Assembly (NCBI GenBank): GCA_027483005.1 | Contig: JAIXVN010000036.1 | Coordinates: 1-6,205, forward strand | DNA from: Verrucomicrobiaceae bacterium | Lineage (GTDB): Bacteria; Verrucomicrobiota; Verrucomicrobiia; Verrucomicrobiales; Akkermansiaceae | Reading direction: 5' to 3' | DNA length: 6,205 nucleotides | Shown here: in pieces, positions 1 to 5,628 of the stretch | Layout: each line of letters opens with the position of its first letter | Numbering within the stretch: position 1 is the stretch's first letter | Position numbers and translations under genes: made by a program | The notes under the pieces: model-generated | Database searches by the model: none | Told to the model about the DNA's origin: nothing | What the model saw: only the letters and a program-made list of their open reading frames with translations

Positions 1-608
1 AGCGGGTTCTCATTCAGCCATTCCAGGTCGTCGAGGATGGTTCCTTCGTTGAGGGCCTGGCCGGGTTGGGTCCTGAAGGCGTTCACCGCAAACTTGAGAC
101 CGAAGGCGGGTCGGCCGGAAAGCAGGATCTGTCCCGCATGCGCCTCGCAAAGCCGCACCGCCACGATGCCAGAGGTGATTTCCTGATCGGGAAACGTGGC
201 GTGCATGAACGGTCGGCCGCATGACTTCATGGCGGCTTCGAGCCTGGTGCCCAAGGCCTCCAGCGAGCGGAGGGAAACCGCCTGTCCGATGGAGTCACCC
301 ACCGCCTCACGCAGGGCCTTCGACTCATCGTCTGAAAAGCCGTCGATCTTGATGCCGAGTTGTCCCTGACTCTGGAGCTTGAGGGCCGCATTTCCCTCTG
401 CGGCGATCACGAGTCCACTCAGTTTGGCGAGCAGAACCTGGTCCTCCGTGGCCTTCACGGCCCCATCGGCGGATCGATCGCCTGGCATCGACCTCTCGCT
501 CGGTCGAGCTTCAGGCGGAGCTGCCTGATTCGCTTCATCGGCTCCGGTCCCCGACGCGGTGAGGGAGGAAAGCAGGGCCAATGTCCCAAAGACTGGCAGG
601 GGTTTCAT
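1..608 (-). CDS. TpsB/ShlB/FhaC-type outer-membrane transporter, N-terminal part (runs off the left edge)
   Basis: Two-partner-secretion transporters are outer-membrane beta-barrels with periplasmic POTRA domains that export a partner protein. Seen: 202 codons from the ATG at 606-608 to the window edge with no stop. Residues 1-23 look like a Sec signal peptide (MKPLP, then a hydrophobic stretch ending SGTGA). A low-complexity, Pro/Ala/charged linker covers about residues 24-55. Residues about 84-165 resemble a POTRA_2 domain: IKIDGFSDDE, a helical segment, TFPDQEITSGIVAVRLCEA, then AGQILLSG. The LDDLEWLNENP at 192-202 matches the 'LNRNPFR' signature that follows POTRA in ShlB/FhaC proteins. 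The beta-barrel lies outside the window. No Shine-Dalgarno precedes the ATG, and a strong terminator ends only 17 nt upstream. No large secreted TpsA partner is visible here. The POTRA assignment is by motif reading; a BamA/Omp85 relative is the main alternative. Confidence 0.72.
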   Translation of the reverse strand, partial: MKPLPVFGTLALLSSLTASGTGADEANQAAPPEARPSERSMPGDRSADGAVKATEDQVLLAKLSGLVIAAEGNAALKLQSQGQLGIKIDGFSDDESKALREAVGDSIGQAVSLRSLEALGTRLEAAMKSCGRPFMHATFPDQEITSGIVAVRLCEAHAGQILLSGRPAFGLKFAVNAFRTQPGQALNEGTILDDLEWLNENP

Positions 609-625
609 GATGGCGTTGGGAATGC

Positions 626-661
626 AAAAAAGCCGCCGGGATCCATCCGGCGGCCTTTGTT
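626..661 (-). terminator. Rho-independent terminator of the acidic-protein gene
   Basis: A perfect 8-bp GC stem (arms 632-639 and 647-654) encloses a 7-nt loop. Read on the minus strand it is followed by six T residues (626-631). On the opposite side the A-rich CAAAG partly pairs with this run, so a weak plus-strand function is possible. It begins 27 nt past the stop codon at 682. Its T-run ends 17 nt before the ATG of the TpsB-like gene, so it separates the two minus-strand genes. Confidence 0.88.
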
Positions 662-681
662 GGCTGAACTTGTTGCTGGAA

Positions 682-1224
682 TCAGTGGCGAAGGAAAACG
701 CGAGCACCCTTCACCAGAGCGACCGGACCCTTTTTTTCACTCACGACCGGAGCCACTGGGGCAACTGTCTTGGCTTCGGCCGCCGTGGCGGTGTCATCCT
801 TGCCTGCGTCACCCTTGGCGACAGGGCTCTCGGCAGGGCCTGTTGGCTGCGGACCACCACTGGACATGTTGTAGAAAATGACATTCGGGTCACCACCGTC
901 GCCATCCTCAAGATCGCGCTTCACCCAATCGATCGGCACTTCGCCACCGTCTTCCACCAAGACTTCGTCTTCGGTGACGTTCTCCCCGGTGCCGTTTTCA
1001 TCGACCACTGTTTCGTCGATGACTTCCACTTCATCCTCGACTGCTGGGTCGACGATGACTTCCTCGGAGTTACCCTCGATCGCGGGCGGGCCCAGGAAAA
1101 TGAAGATATCAGGAGAAGGCACTTCGGCGATCTCGACCTGAGGGGGGGAGCAAGCGATCGAGACCTGAGCCGCGCTCAAGCCGACGACGACACCGGAAAT
1201 GGCAAGTTTGGATGAGAGTTTCAT
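682..1224 (-). CDS. Exported acidic protein of unknown function, 180 residues
   Basis: I do not recognise a family. The ATG at 1224 gives a good Sec signal: MKLSSK, then a hydrophobic stretch to about residue 24. The frame stays open to a possible upstream ATG at 1302, but that would bury the signal peptide, so 1224 is preferred. Cys25 follows VSIA, which is not a proper lipobox, so lipidation is doubtful. Residues 27-50 are Pro-rich and hydrophobic (PSPDIFIFLGPPAIEG). Residues 54-113 are dominated by Asp, Glu and Val, which suggests a Ca2+-binding or intrinsically disordered segment. Residues 122-165 are low-complexity Ala/Pro/Gly/Thr. The C-terminus is basic (VKGARVFLRH). An AGGAAGA at 1241-1247 is 16 nt from the ATG, farther than usual. 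The gene is divergent from the cyclase gene and lies upstream of the TpsB-like gene on the same strand, separated by a terminator. It is far too small to be a typical TpsA exoprotein. Confidence 0.7.
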   Translation of the reverse strand: MKLSSKLAISGVVVGLSAAQVSIACSPPQVEIAEVPSPDIFIFLGPPAIEGNSEEVIVDPAVEDEVEVIDETVVDENGTGENVTEDEVLVEDGGEVPIDWVKRDLEDGDGGDPNVIFYNMSSGGPQPTGPAESPVAKGDAGKDDTATAAEAKTVAPVAPVVSEKKGPVALVKGARVFLRH

Positions 1225-1272
1225 GGGTGCTTTGATTGAATCTTCCTGAGTAATCCGTCGGGCGGGTCGAGG

Positions 1273-1299
1273 TTGGATCACCTTTTCGGAAAATAAAAT
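1273..1299 (+). promoter_or_regulatory. Weak candidate promoter for the diadenylate cyclase gene
   Basis: The 156-bp divergent spacer 1225-1380 has one A/T-rich patch, around 1283-1306. TAAAAT (1294-1299) is one base from the -10 consensus. TTGGAT (1273-1278) is a poor -35 at a short 15-bp spacing. Just downstream, GAAATCC is repeated at 1303-1309 and 1312-1318, nine bases apart. Sigma preferences in this lineage are not known to me, so this is only a suggestion. Confidence 0.22.
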
Positions 1300-1380
1300 C
1301 ATGAAATCCTCGAAATCCCACCGCCACCGGGATTGCGGGTGACAGACCTTGGCCCGCGGGCTACGTTTGGTGCCGAATCA

Positions 1381-2223
1381 ATGCTGACTTTCGTCCGAGA
1401 ACACTGGCCTGATGGGATCGAAATCCTGATCCTGGCAATCGGTGTGTATCAGATCTACCGGGCCTTTCGCGCCACCCGTGGGGCGCAGATCCTCGTCGGA
1501 CTCGGTGTGATTCTGGTCGCATTCACCCTGCTCTCCCAGCTCTTCAAGTTCGAGGTCATCGGATGGATCATCACCCGCGCCGCCGCCCTGCTGGCCTTCG
1601 CATTGGTGGTGATTTTCCAGCCCGAGTTGAGAAACGCCCTCGCGCGCCTCGGTGGCAGCCGGCTGTTCTCCTTTTCGAGCACCCGCAAGCTCGCCTTTCT
1701 TGAGCGCTTCGCGGATACCGTGATCGTGCTTTCCAAGAAACGCATCGGTGCGCTTTTCGCCATCCAGAGGGGAATCAGCCTCAAGCCCCATCTCGAAACC
1801 GGCGTCGTTCTCGATGCCCAGTTCACGCCCGAACTTTCCATGAGCGTGTTCTGGCCGAAAAGCCCACTGCATGACGGCGGCATGATCATCGCCGATGACC
1901 GGGTGGCCGGGGCTGGATGTGTCTTCCCGGTCAGCCAGCGCGAGCTCCGCGACCGCTCGCTGGGTCTTCGCCATCGCGCCGCCATCGGCCTGACCGAGGA
2001 GTCCGATGCCGTCGTCGTCGTGGTCAGCGAGGAGACCGGCAGCATCTCGATCTGCATCGACGGTGCCCTCCAGCGGAACCTCAGCGAAAAGCAGTTCCGC
2101 GAAACCCTTGCCAAGATCTTCATCCCCACCACCGCGCCTTCCGATGAGACTGAAACTGACGAAAAACTGGGTCGCGAAGATCCTGTCGCTCCTGCTCGCG
2201 ACCGCGATCTGGTTTCTGATTAA
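1381..2223 (+). CDS. cdaA: Membrane-anchored diadenylate cyclase (CdaA/DacA type), c-di-AMP synthesis
   Basis: It condenses two ATP into cyclic di-AMP at the inner membrane (family knowledge). The 280-residue length fits CdaA. Hydrophobic helices lie at about residues 13-29, 36-56 and 58-79, ending in the family-typical IFQPELRNALARLG (78-91). The DAC domain follows at about 105-245. Signature elements seen: GVVLDAQFTPELSMSVFWP, then SPLHDGGMII (161-170), GLRHRAAIGLTEESDA (195-210) and VSEETGSIS (215-223). The canonical DGA is DGG (165-167), and the usual Thr before RHR is Leu196; RHR itself (197-199) is intact. The ATG at 1381 starts just before the first helix. A TTG at 1333 would add 16 residues of no evident function. 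No Shine-Dalgarno is visible. The last 26 residues are encoded in the overlap with the next gene and look unconserved. Paired with a CdaR-like peptide, as cdaA is with cdaR in Firmicutes. Confidence 0.94.
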   Translation: MLTFVREHWPDGIEILILAIGVYQIYRAFRATRGAQILVGLGVILVAFTLLSQLFKFEVIGWIITRAAALLAFALVVIFQPELRNALARLGGSRLFSFSSTRKLAFLERFADTVIVLSKKRIGALFAIQRGISLKPHLETGVVLDAQFTPELSMSVFWPKSPLHDGGMIIADDRVAGAGCVFPVSQRELRDRSLGLRHRAAIGLTEESDAVVVVVSEETGSISICIDGALQRNLSEKQFRETLAKIFIPTTAPSDETETDEKLGREDPVAPARDRDLVSD

Positions 2224-2302
2224 GGGCTACCTCAAGGACCCGATGGATCCGAACGATCCCGACTACATCCCGAAGGCGGTTCCGGTGAAGGAGGACAGGT
2301 GA
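2144..2302 (+). CDS. 52-residue CdaR/YbbR-like single-helix membrane peptide
   Basis: An ATG at 2144-2146 opens a 52-codon frame, +1 relative to the cyclase gene and overlapping its 3' end by 80 nt. The peptide starts MRLKLTKNWVAKILSLLLAT and continues AIWFLIKGYL. This is a positively charged start and one membrane helix (about residues 10-28), very like the N-terminus of CdaR/YbbR proteins (NNW-x-KI-x-SLLLA-x-LW-x). A 24-residue Asp/Pro-rich tail follows (DPMDPNDPDYIP). The YbbR repeats that make up the extracytoplasmic part of CdaR are absent. In Firmicutes CdaR is encoded directly after CdaA and modulates it, so a regulatory or anchoring role is plausible; this is inference. The same frame is open back to 2006, but the product there is a Ser/Pro/Arg-rich shadow of the cyclase. 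The gene ends exactly where convergent panC ends. A decayed gene remnant is the alternative. Confidence 0.58.
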   Translation: MRLKLTKNWVAKILSLLLATAIWFLIKGYLKDPMDPNDPDYIPKAVPVKEDR

Positions 2303-3145
2303 TCAGGGATGCAGGCCGATGTGGTCGATGAGGCGCACCTCGCCATAGAAGCCGGCCAGCGCCAGCACAGCGGGACGCTGGATCGCGGCAACCGGCTGCA
2401 GCGTTTCGGCATCGACCACTTCGAGGTAATCGACCCTGAAAAACGGGGAGGCTGTCAGATGGCGTCGTGCGGTTTCAACGAAGGTCGCCGCCGAGCGCTC
2501 GCCATAAGGCAGCAGGTCACGCGCGGCGATCAGCGCCTGGCGCAGCCGCGGGGCATCCCTGCGGTGCTCAGGAAGCAGCCGGACATTGCGCGAGGACATC
2601 GCCAGGCCATCGGATTCGCGGATCGTCGGGTGACCGATGATGTCGATCGGCACGTTGAGGTCGCGCACCATCCGACGGATGACCGCGAGTTGCTGGAAGT
2701 CCTTTTCCCCGAACACCGCCGCCGTCGCATGGGAAAGCAGGAAAAGTTTCAGCACCACCGTGCAGACCCCGTCAAAATGTCCGGGCCGCGTGGCTCCGCA
2801 GAGATGCTTGGAAAGCAGCGACTCGGTGATCGAGATTGATCGATCGGCGGCATACATCGCGCCGTCCTTCGGGACCAGGACCAGATCCGCGCCTTCCTTT
2901 TCACAAGCCGCGAGGTCGGCCTCCAGAGGCTTTGGATAGGCGGCGAGGTCGCCCGGTCGGTCAAACTGGATCGGGTTCACGAAGATCGACACCGCCACCG
3001 TGCCCTCCCCTGCGGCGACCTCCCGAGCGCGGCGGATCAGCGCGAGGTGGCCCTCATGGAGCGCTCCCATTGTCGGCACCAGCACCACCCGTCCGGCCGA
3101 GCGGCAGGTCTGTTGGAATGCGGTGGGGTCTTCGATCACTTGCAT
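2303..3145 (-). CDS. panC: Pantothenate synthetase (pantoate--beta-alanine ligase, EC 6.3.2.1)
   Basis: A cytoplasmic enzyme that joins pantoate and beta-alanine using ATP, through a pantoyl-adenylate, in the last step of pantothenate (vitamin B5/CoA) synthesis. The protein is 280 residues, normal for the family. Motifs seen: the HIGH-like loop PTMGALHEGH (24-33), VSIFVNPIQF (52-61), the ATP/pantoate-binding LCGATRPGHFDGVCTVVLKL (115-134), FGEKDFQQL (145-153) and the KMSKS-like loop SDGLAMSSRN (178-187). The C-terminal domain is complete, ending RLIDHIGLHP. The ATG at 3145 gives the usual start (MQVIEDPTAF). The frame is open to 3235, but that 30-residue extension is unlike PanC and would overlap the divergent gene. 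No Shine-Dalgarno is visible. No panB or panD lies in the window, so it appears to be a single-gene unit. It converges on the cyclase pair with no intergenic base and no visible terminator. Confidence 0.98.
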   Translation of the reverse strand: MQVIEDPTAFQQTCRSAGRVVLVPTMGALHEGHLALIRRAREVAAGEGTVAVSIFVNPIQFDRPGDLAAYPKPLEADLAACEKEGADLVLVPKDGAMYAADRSISITESLLSKHLCGATRPGHFDGVCTVVLKLFLLSHATAAVFGEKDFQQLAVIRRMVRDLNVPIDIIGHPTIRESDGLAMSSRNVRLLPEHRRDAPRLRQALIAARDLLPYGERSAATFVETARRHLTASPFFRVDYLEVVDAETLQPVAAIQRPAVLALAGFYGEVRLIDHIGLHP

Positions 3146-3158
3146 GGCTGTCGGATGC

Positions 3159-3196
3159 CATTCCGGTTGAGGCTTCGCGAGAAAAATCCCGGAATG
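3159..3196. repeat. Inverted repeat in the panC/hypothetical divergent spacer, possible operator
   Basis: CATTCCGG (3159-3166) and CCGGAATG (3189-3196) form a perfect 8-bp inverted repeat around a 22-bp spacer, inside the 67-bp region between two divergent start codons. Further partial copies follow: GGAAT at 3205-3209 and ATTCCGG at 3219-3225, the latter inside the start of the plus-strand gene. The position suits an operator controlling one or both genes, but chance cannot be excluded from one sequence. Confidence 0.3.
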
Positions 3197-3212
3197 AGAC
3201 GGCGGGAATGAA

Positions 3213-3812
3213 ATGGAGATTCCGGGCAAAACCATGGACCTTGCCGAGCCCCAGCCGGATGCCGGCGCGGATGGGATTCACTTGCGATCAGGACGAAAGG
3301 CATTCTTCCGGAAATGGCTTTTACGCCCTTTCTGGATCATGTTGGTGACGGCTCTGCTTTTGGGGGGCGTGGCCTGTCTTCCCGGAAAGGTGGAAGGGAT
3401 CTATCGTGGTCACCGCTGCATGTGCGGTGGGCGGATCCATCTGCGGATGGAGGAGGGAAACATGGTGATGTATTACGAAGATCATCCGCCAGGTCAGTGG
3501 GTGGGCCGCTATGAGATTGCTCCCGACGGAAGTGTTTCAACGTTCATGTTTCCCGCGAAAGAGGGAGAAATTGAGAAGAAGGAGCCTGGCCGTCTGGTGG
3601 GGCATCTCTTCTTCATGCGCTCCATCAATCCCCAAGGAAAAACCGAAGGCTGGGACTTCAAGTGGCCACAGCTCGGGAACCTGAAGGTGATGGAAGAGCA
3701 GGAGATCGAAATGCAGTTCATACGGGAGAACCGGGCGAGGGTGAGCAGAATCTATTCCCGGAAGTTCGAGTTCCTTCGCGAGGAGATCAAGCCACCAAGG
3801 ACAAGGAACTGA
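3213..3812 (+). CDS. Hypothetical single-pass membrane protein, 199 residues
   Basis: I do not recognise a family. The ATG at 3213 follows a weak GGCGGGA (3201-3207) five bases away, the best ribosome-binding candidate among the starts here. Residues 1-35 are polar with a basic end (RSGRKAFFRKWLLR). Residues 38-56 form one hydrophobic helix (PFWIMLVTALLLGGVACL), so the remainder is probably periplasmic. Cys55 lacks a proper lipobox. A start at Met43 (3339) would make this helix a short signal peptide and is an alternative. The exported part opens with GIYRGHRCMCGGRIHLRMEEG (62-82), where a CxC pair stands out. It continues with alternating hydrophobic/polar segments suggesting beta strands (MVMYYED, WVGRYEIAPDGSVSTFMF, GRLVGHLFFM), and ends in a charged helical tail (EEQEIEMQFIRENRARV, REEIKPPRTRN). 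The gene is divergent from panC and convergent with the toroid-protein gene. Codon use looks like that of its neighbours. Confidence 0.75.
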   Translation: MEIPGKTMDLAEPQPDAGADGIHLRSGRKAFFRKWLLRPFWIMLVTALLLGGVACLPGKVEGIYRGHRCMCGGRIHLRMEEGNMVMYYEDHPPGQWVGRYEIAPDGSVSTFMFPAKEGEIEKKEPGRLVGHLFFMRSINPQGKTEGWDFKWPQLGNLKVMEEQEIEMQFIRENRARVSRIYSRKFEFLREEIKPPRTRN

Positions 3813-3904
3813 GGCTCGTAGAAAAAGCCTGATAAGGAGAGCAGAACCGCGGATGGACGGGCGGCCTGTCCGCCTGGATCTCCAGCCAACCCGATGAGGT
3901 GATA

Positions 3905-3945
3905 CAAAAATGGCCCGGAGGGGCTTCGCGCACACCTCCGGGCCA
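3905..3945 (-). terminator. Rho-independent terminator of the ExbD/toroid-protein operon
   Basis: A perfect 11-bp stem (arms 3911-3921 and 3935-3945, TGGCCCGGAGG and its complement) encloses a 13-nt loop. On the minus strand it is followed by a run of five T residues (3906-3910). It starts 19 nt past the stop codon of the toroid-protein gene (3965). There is no T-run on the plus strand, so it should not by itself terminate the convergent hypothetical gene that ends at 3812. The rest of the 149-bp convergent spacer (3813-3964) shows only short, unconvincing hairpins. Confidence 0.9.
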
Positions 3946-3964
3946 TCTCGAAAACAACTCAGTC

Positions 3965-5584
3965 TCAGATACCCGGACGGTTGCGGATGCCACCGCCACC
4001 ACCGGTGCTGAGGAAGCGATAATAGACCTCAAGCATCAGCGTGCAGAGGGAGGTGCGGTAAACCTTGGCGTCCCCGCTTTCACCCGCGTAGGAGGCACCG
4101 ACGGCCACGATCTTCTTGCCACCACCCGGGCTCTTCCAGGAGCCATCTCCATTCTGATTCTTGAGGAGTTGATCGCGATACATGGCATTGTAGAAGCTCC
4201 AGTCGCCGCCACCGCTCTGCATCATCGCCTGGGATTCGTAGTAGTGCCCGTAGAGATCGGCGTGCTCGCCGTTGTATTCGAACTTGCTGTTGCCCACGAT
4301 GTACTTCGCGGCCTTGCGAACCTCGGACCGGGCTCCCTTGCCCCACATCTGGTTGCAGAGCATGCCAACGCCGGTGAGCGTGAAATACTCAACCTCGCCA
4401 GCCGGATTCGTGCCGGTGTAGCCGTAACCGCCATTGTCATTCTGGCACTTGTTGATGTAGCTCAGCGCCTGGTCGATCGTGCCTCTCATGCCATTGAATT
4501 TCAGGCCAGAATGCTCGCAGGCCTTCAAAGCCTGCACCTGCCAACCGGTGACCGAGACATCGACGTGACCATCGGAGCGGTCGTAGGAGTAGGCCCAGCC
4601 GCCGTTGGAATTCTGGTTGTCGATGATGTACTGACCAGCCCTCTGGGTCATGTCCATCAGCGACGGAATGTCAACCTTGAGGTCCTTGCAGAAGGTGGCG
4701 GCCTCACCAAGGGCATAGGTGGCGATGGCGTGCTCGTAGCACCAGGATTTCTCCGTGTAGTTGTTGGCCAGACGTCCATCGTTCTGGAGGGCCACATTGA
4801 CCAGATAAACGATTCCCTTGGTGCAGGAATCGCCGAATTCCTCGGAGACGGGAGTTTCGCAGTGGCCGAAGTAGGCCAACAGGGCGAGGCCGGTCATGGC
4901 GACCTTCTTGTTGCTGCCCCAGGAGCCGTCGGAGTTCTGGTTCGCCTTCAGCCAGCGGAGGCCTTTGGCAACAGCCTCCTCACACTCGGGGGTGCCGCCG
5001 TTGTCCTTGAGCCGCTGGAGGCGGTCTTCCTTGGAACAGCGCTTCCGCATCCCTTCCGGAATGAGGCCGAACATTTTGCCCGAACCGCCGCCACCGAAGC
5101 CGAAGCCCTTGCCGTCACCCTTGCCGCCACCGCTGCCGTTGCCGAAGCCGCTGCCGTTGCCGGCACCACCGAGACCGCCGGACATACCGCCGCCGGTGAC
5201 GGAGCTGAGGGTGGACATTTCCCCGAAGCTGTCGCCGGGATCAGGAATGGCGAAGTTCGAGGTCGCGCCTTCCGCGAAGACGCGCTTCACGTTGCTGCTG
5301 GGAGTGACCTGGGCGGCCTTCTTCTTCTTGACGTCGTACTCCATGCCGCGCTCGCCGCCGCCGCCGCCGCCACCGCCTGGGGGCATGAAATCGACGGTCT
5401 TCTCACCCGGATGGATGTATTGGAAGATGATGAAGGCACCGGCAATCAGGAGGATCACGTGGACGAGGATCGCAATGGTGAGCGAACCGCCTCCGATCTT
5501 GGCCCAGAAGCCGACTTTCTTCTTCTGCAGAGGCTGAACGTGGACCTCCTGGTATTCGTATTGTGGTTCTAGATTCGGGTCCAT
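3965..5584 (-). CDS. TonB-like membrane-anchored protein with a periplasmic prenyltransferase/squalene-cyclase-repeat (alpha/alpha toroid) domain
   Basis: The layout is as follows. Residues 1-33 are a cytoplasmic tail. About 34-57 is one membrane helix. Residues 62-170 are a linker with an eight-Gly run (70-77), a KKKK patch (86-89) and Gly-rich FGNGSGGG-type sequence (130-170). Residues about 195-525 are a toroid of paired helices. Repeat motifs resembling QW motifs: QNSDGSWG (216-223), QNDGR (267-271), QNSNGGWAYS (324-333), QNDNGGYGY (381-389) and QNGDGSW (477-483). Squalene-hopene cyclases have a DXDDT catalytic motif; the matching place reads DVSVT (342-346), so the acid Asp pair is missing and cyclase activity is unlikely. 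Ten Cys (183 to 514), all beyond the membrane helix, could form disulfides. The gene lies 44 nt after an ExbD gene on the same strand. This resembles TonB/TolA topology, so a force-transducing or scaffold role powered by ExbB/ExbD is inferred. A binding rather than enzymatic toroid is likely. No Shine-Dalgarno precedes ATG 5584. Confidence 0.93.
   Translation of the reverse strand: MDPNLEPQYEYQEVHVQPLQKKKVGFWAKIGGGSLTIAILVHVILLIAGAFIIFQYIHPGEKTVDFMPPGGGGGGGGERGMEYDVKKKKAAQVTPSSNVKRVFAEGATSNFAIPDPGDSFGEMSTLSSVTGGGMSGGLGGAGNGSGFGNGSGGGKGDGKGFGFGGGGSGKMFGLIPEGMRKRCSKEDRLQRLKDNGGTPECEEAVAKGLRWLKANQNSDGSWGSNKKVAMTGLALLAYFGHCETPVSEEFGDSCTKGIVYLVNVALQNDGRLANNYTEKSWCYEHAIATYALGEAATFCKDLKVDIPSLMDMTQRAGQYIIDNQNSNGGWAYSYDRSDGHVDVSVTGWQVQALKACEHSGLKFNGMRGTIDQALSYINKCQNDNGGYGYTGTNPAGEVEYFTLTGVGMLCNQMWGKGARSEVRKAAKYIVGNSKFEYNGEHADLYGHYYESQAMMQSGGGDWSFYNAMYRDQLLKNQNGDGSWKSPGGGKKIVAVGASYAGESGDAKVYRTSLCTLMLEVYYRFLSTGGGGGIRNRPGI
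5354..5377. repeat. GCC/GGC trinucleotide tract encoding the poly-Gly linker
   Basis: Six perfect GCC units (5354-5371) are followed by ACC and GCC. On the minus strand they encode the eight consecutive glycines at residues 70-77 of the toroid protein, just outside the membrane. Slippage in this tract would lengthen or shorten the linker without breaking the frame. Confidence 0.85.
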
Positions 5585-5628
5585 GAGTGGATGGTGTTGG
5601 ACTTGAAACGCGGACAGGCGGAAACTTC

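Noticed and set aside
559..1215. A 218-codon plus-strand frame opposite the acidic protein and the TpsB start.
   Set aside because: It spans the terminator hairpin and overlaps two minus-strand genes that have signal peptides; its Cys/His/Trp/Phe-rich product looks like a shadow.
1150..1224. Lipoprotein signal in the acidic protein (Cys25).
   Set aside because: Residues before Cys25 are V-S-I-A, lacking the Leu/Val at -3 and the small residue at -2 of a standard lipobox.
1333..1380. TTG start for the diadenylate cyclase, 16 residues upstream.
   Set aside because: The ATG at 1381 sits directly before the first membrane helix, as usual for CdaA; the extension adds nothing recognisable.
2006..2143. 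Longer version of the CdaR-like peptide from the ATG at 2006.
   Set aside because: The added residues are Ser/Pro/Arg-rich, typical of an out-of-frame reading of the cyclase gene; the recognisable peptide begins at 2144.
3146..3235. A 30-residue N-terminal extension of PanC from the start at 3235.
   Set aside because: PanC normally begins a few residues before the first beta strand, as the ATG at 3145 does; the extension would also overlap the divergent gene.
3813..3900. Possible plus-strand terminator after the hypothetical gene.
   Set aside because: Only 5-bp stems (for example GGCGG/CCGCC) with no following T-run; not convincing.
3899..5572. A 557-codon open frame on the plus strand, antisense to the toroid-protein gene.
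   Set aside because: Its product is a monotonous Val/Ala/Leu/Gly/Glu-rich sequence with no domain, as expected opposite a GC-rich gene. It also runs through the terminator stem. The minus-strand frame has clear domains and operon context.
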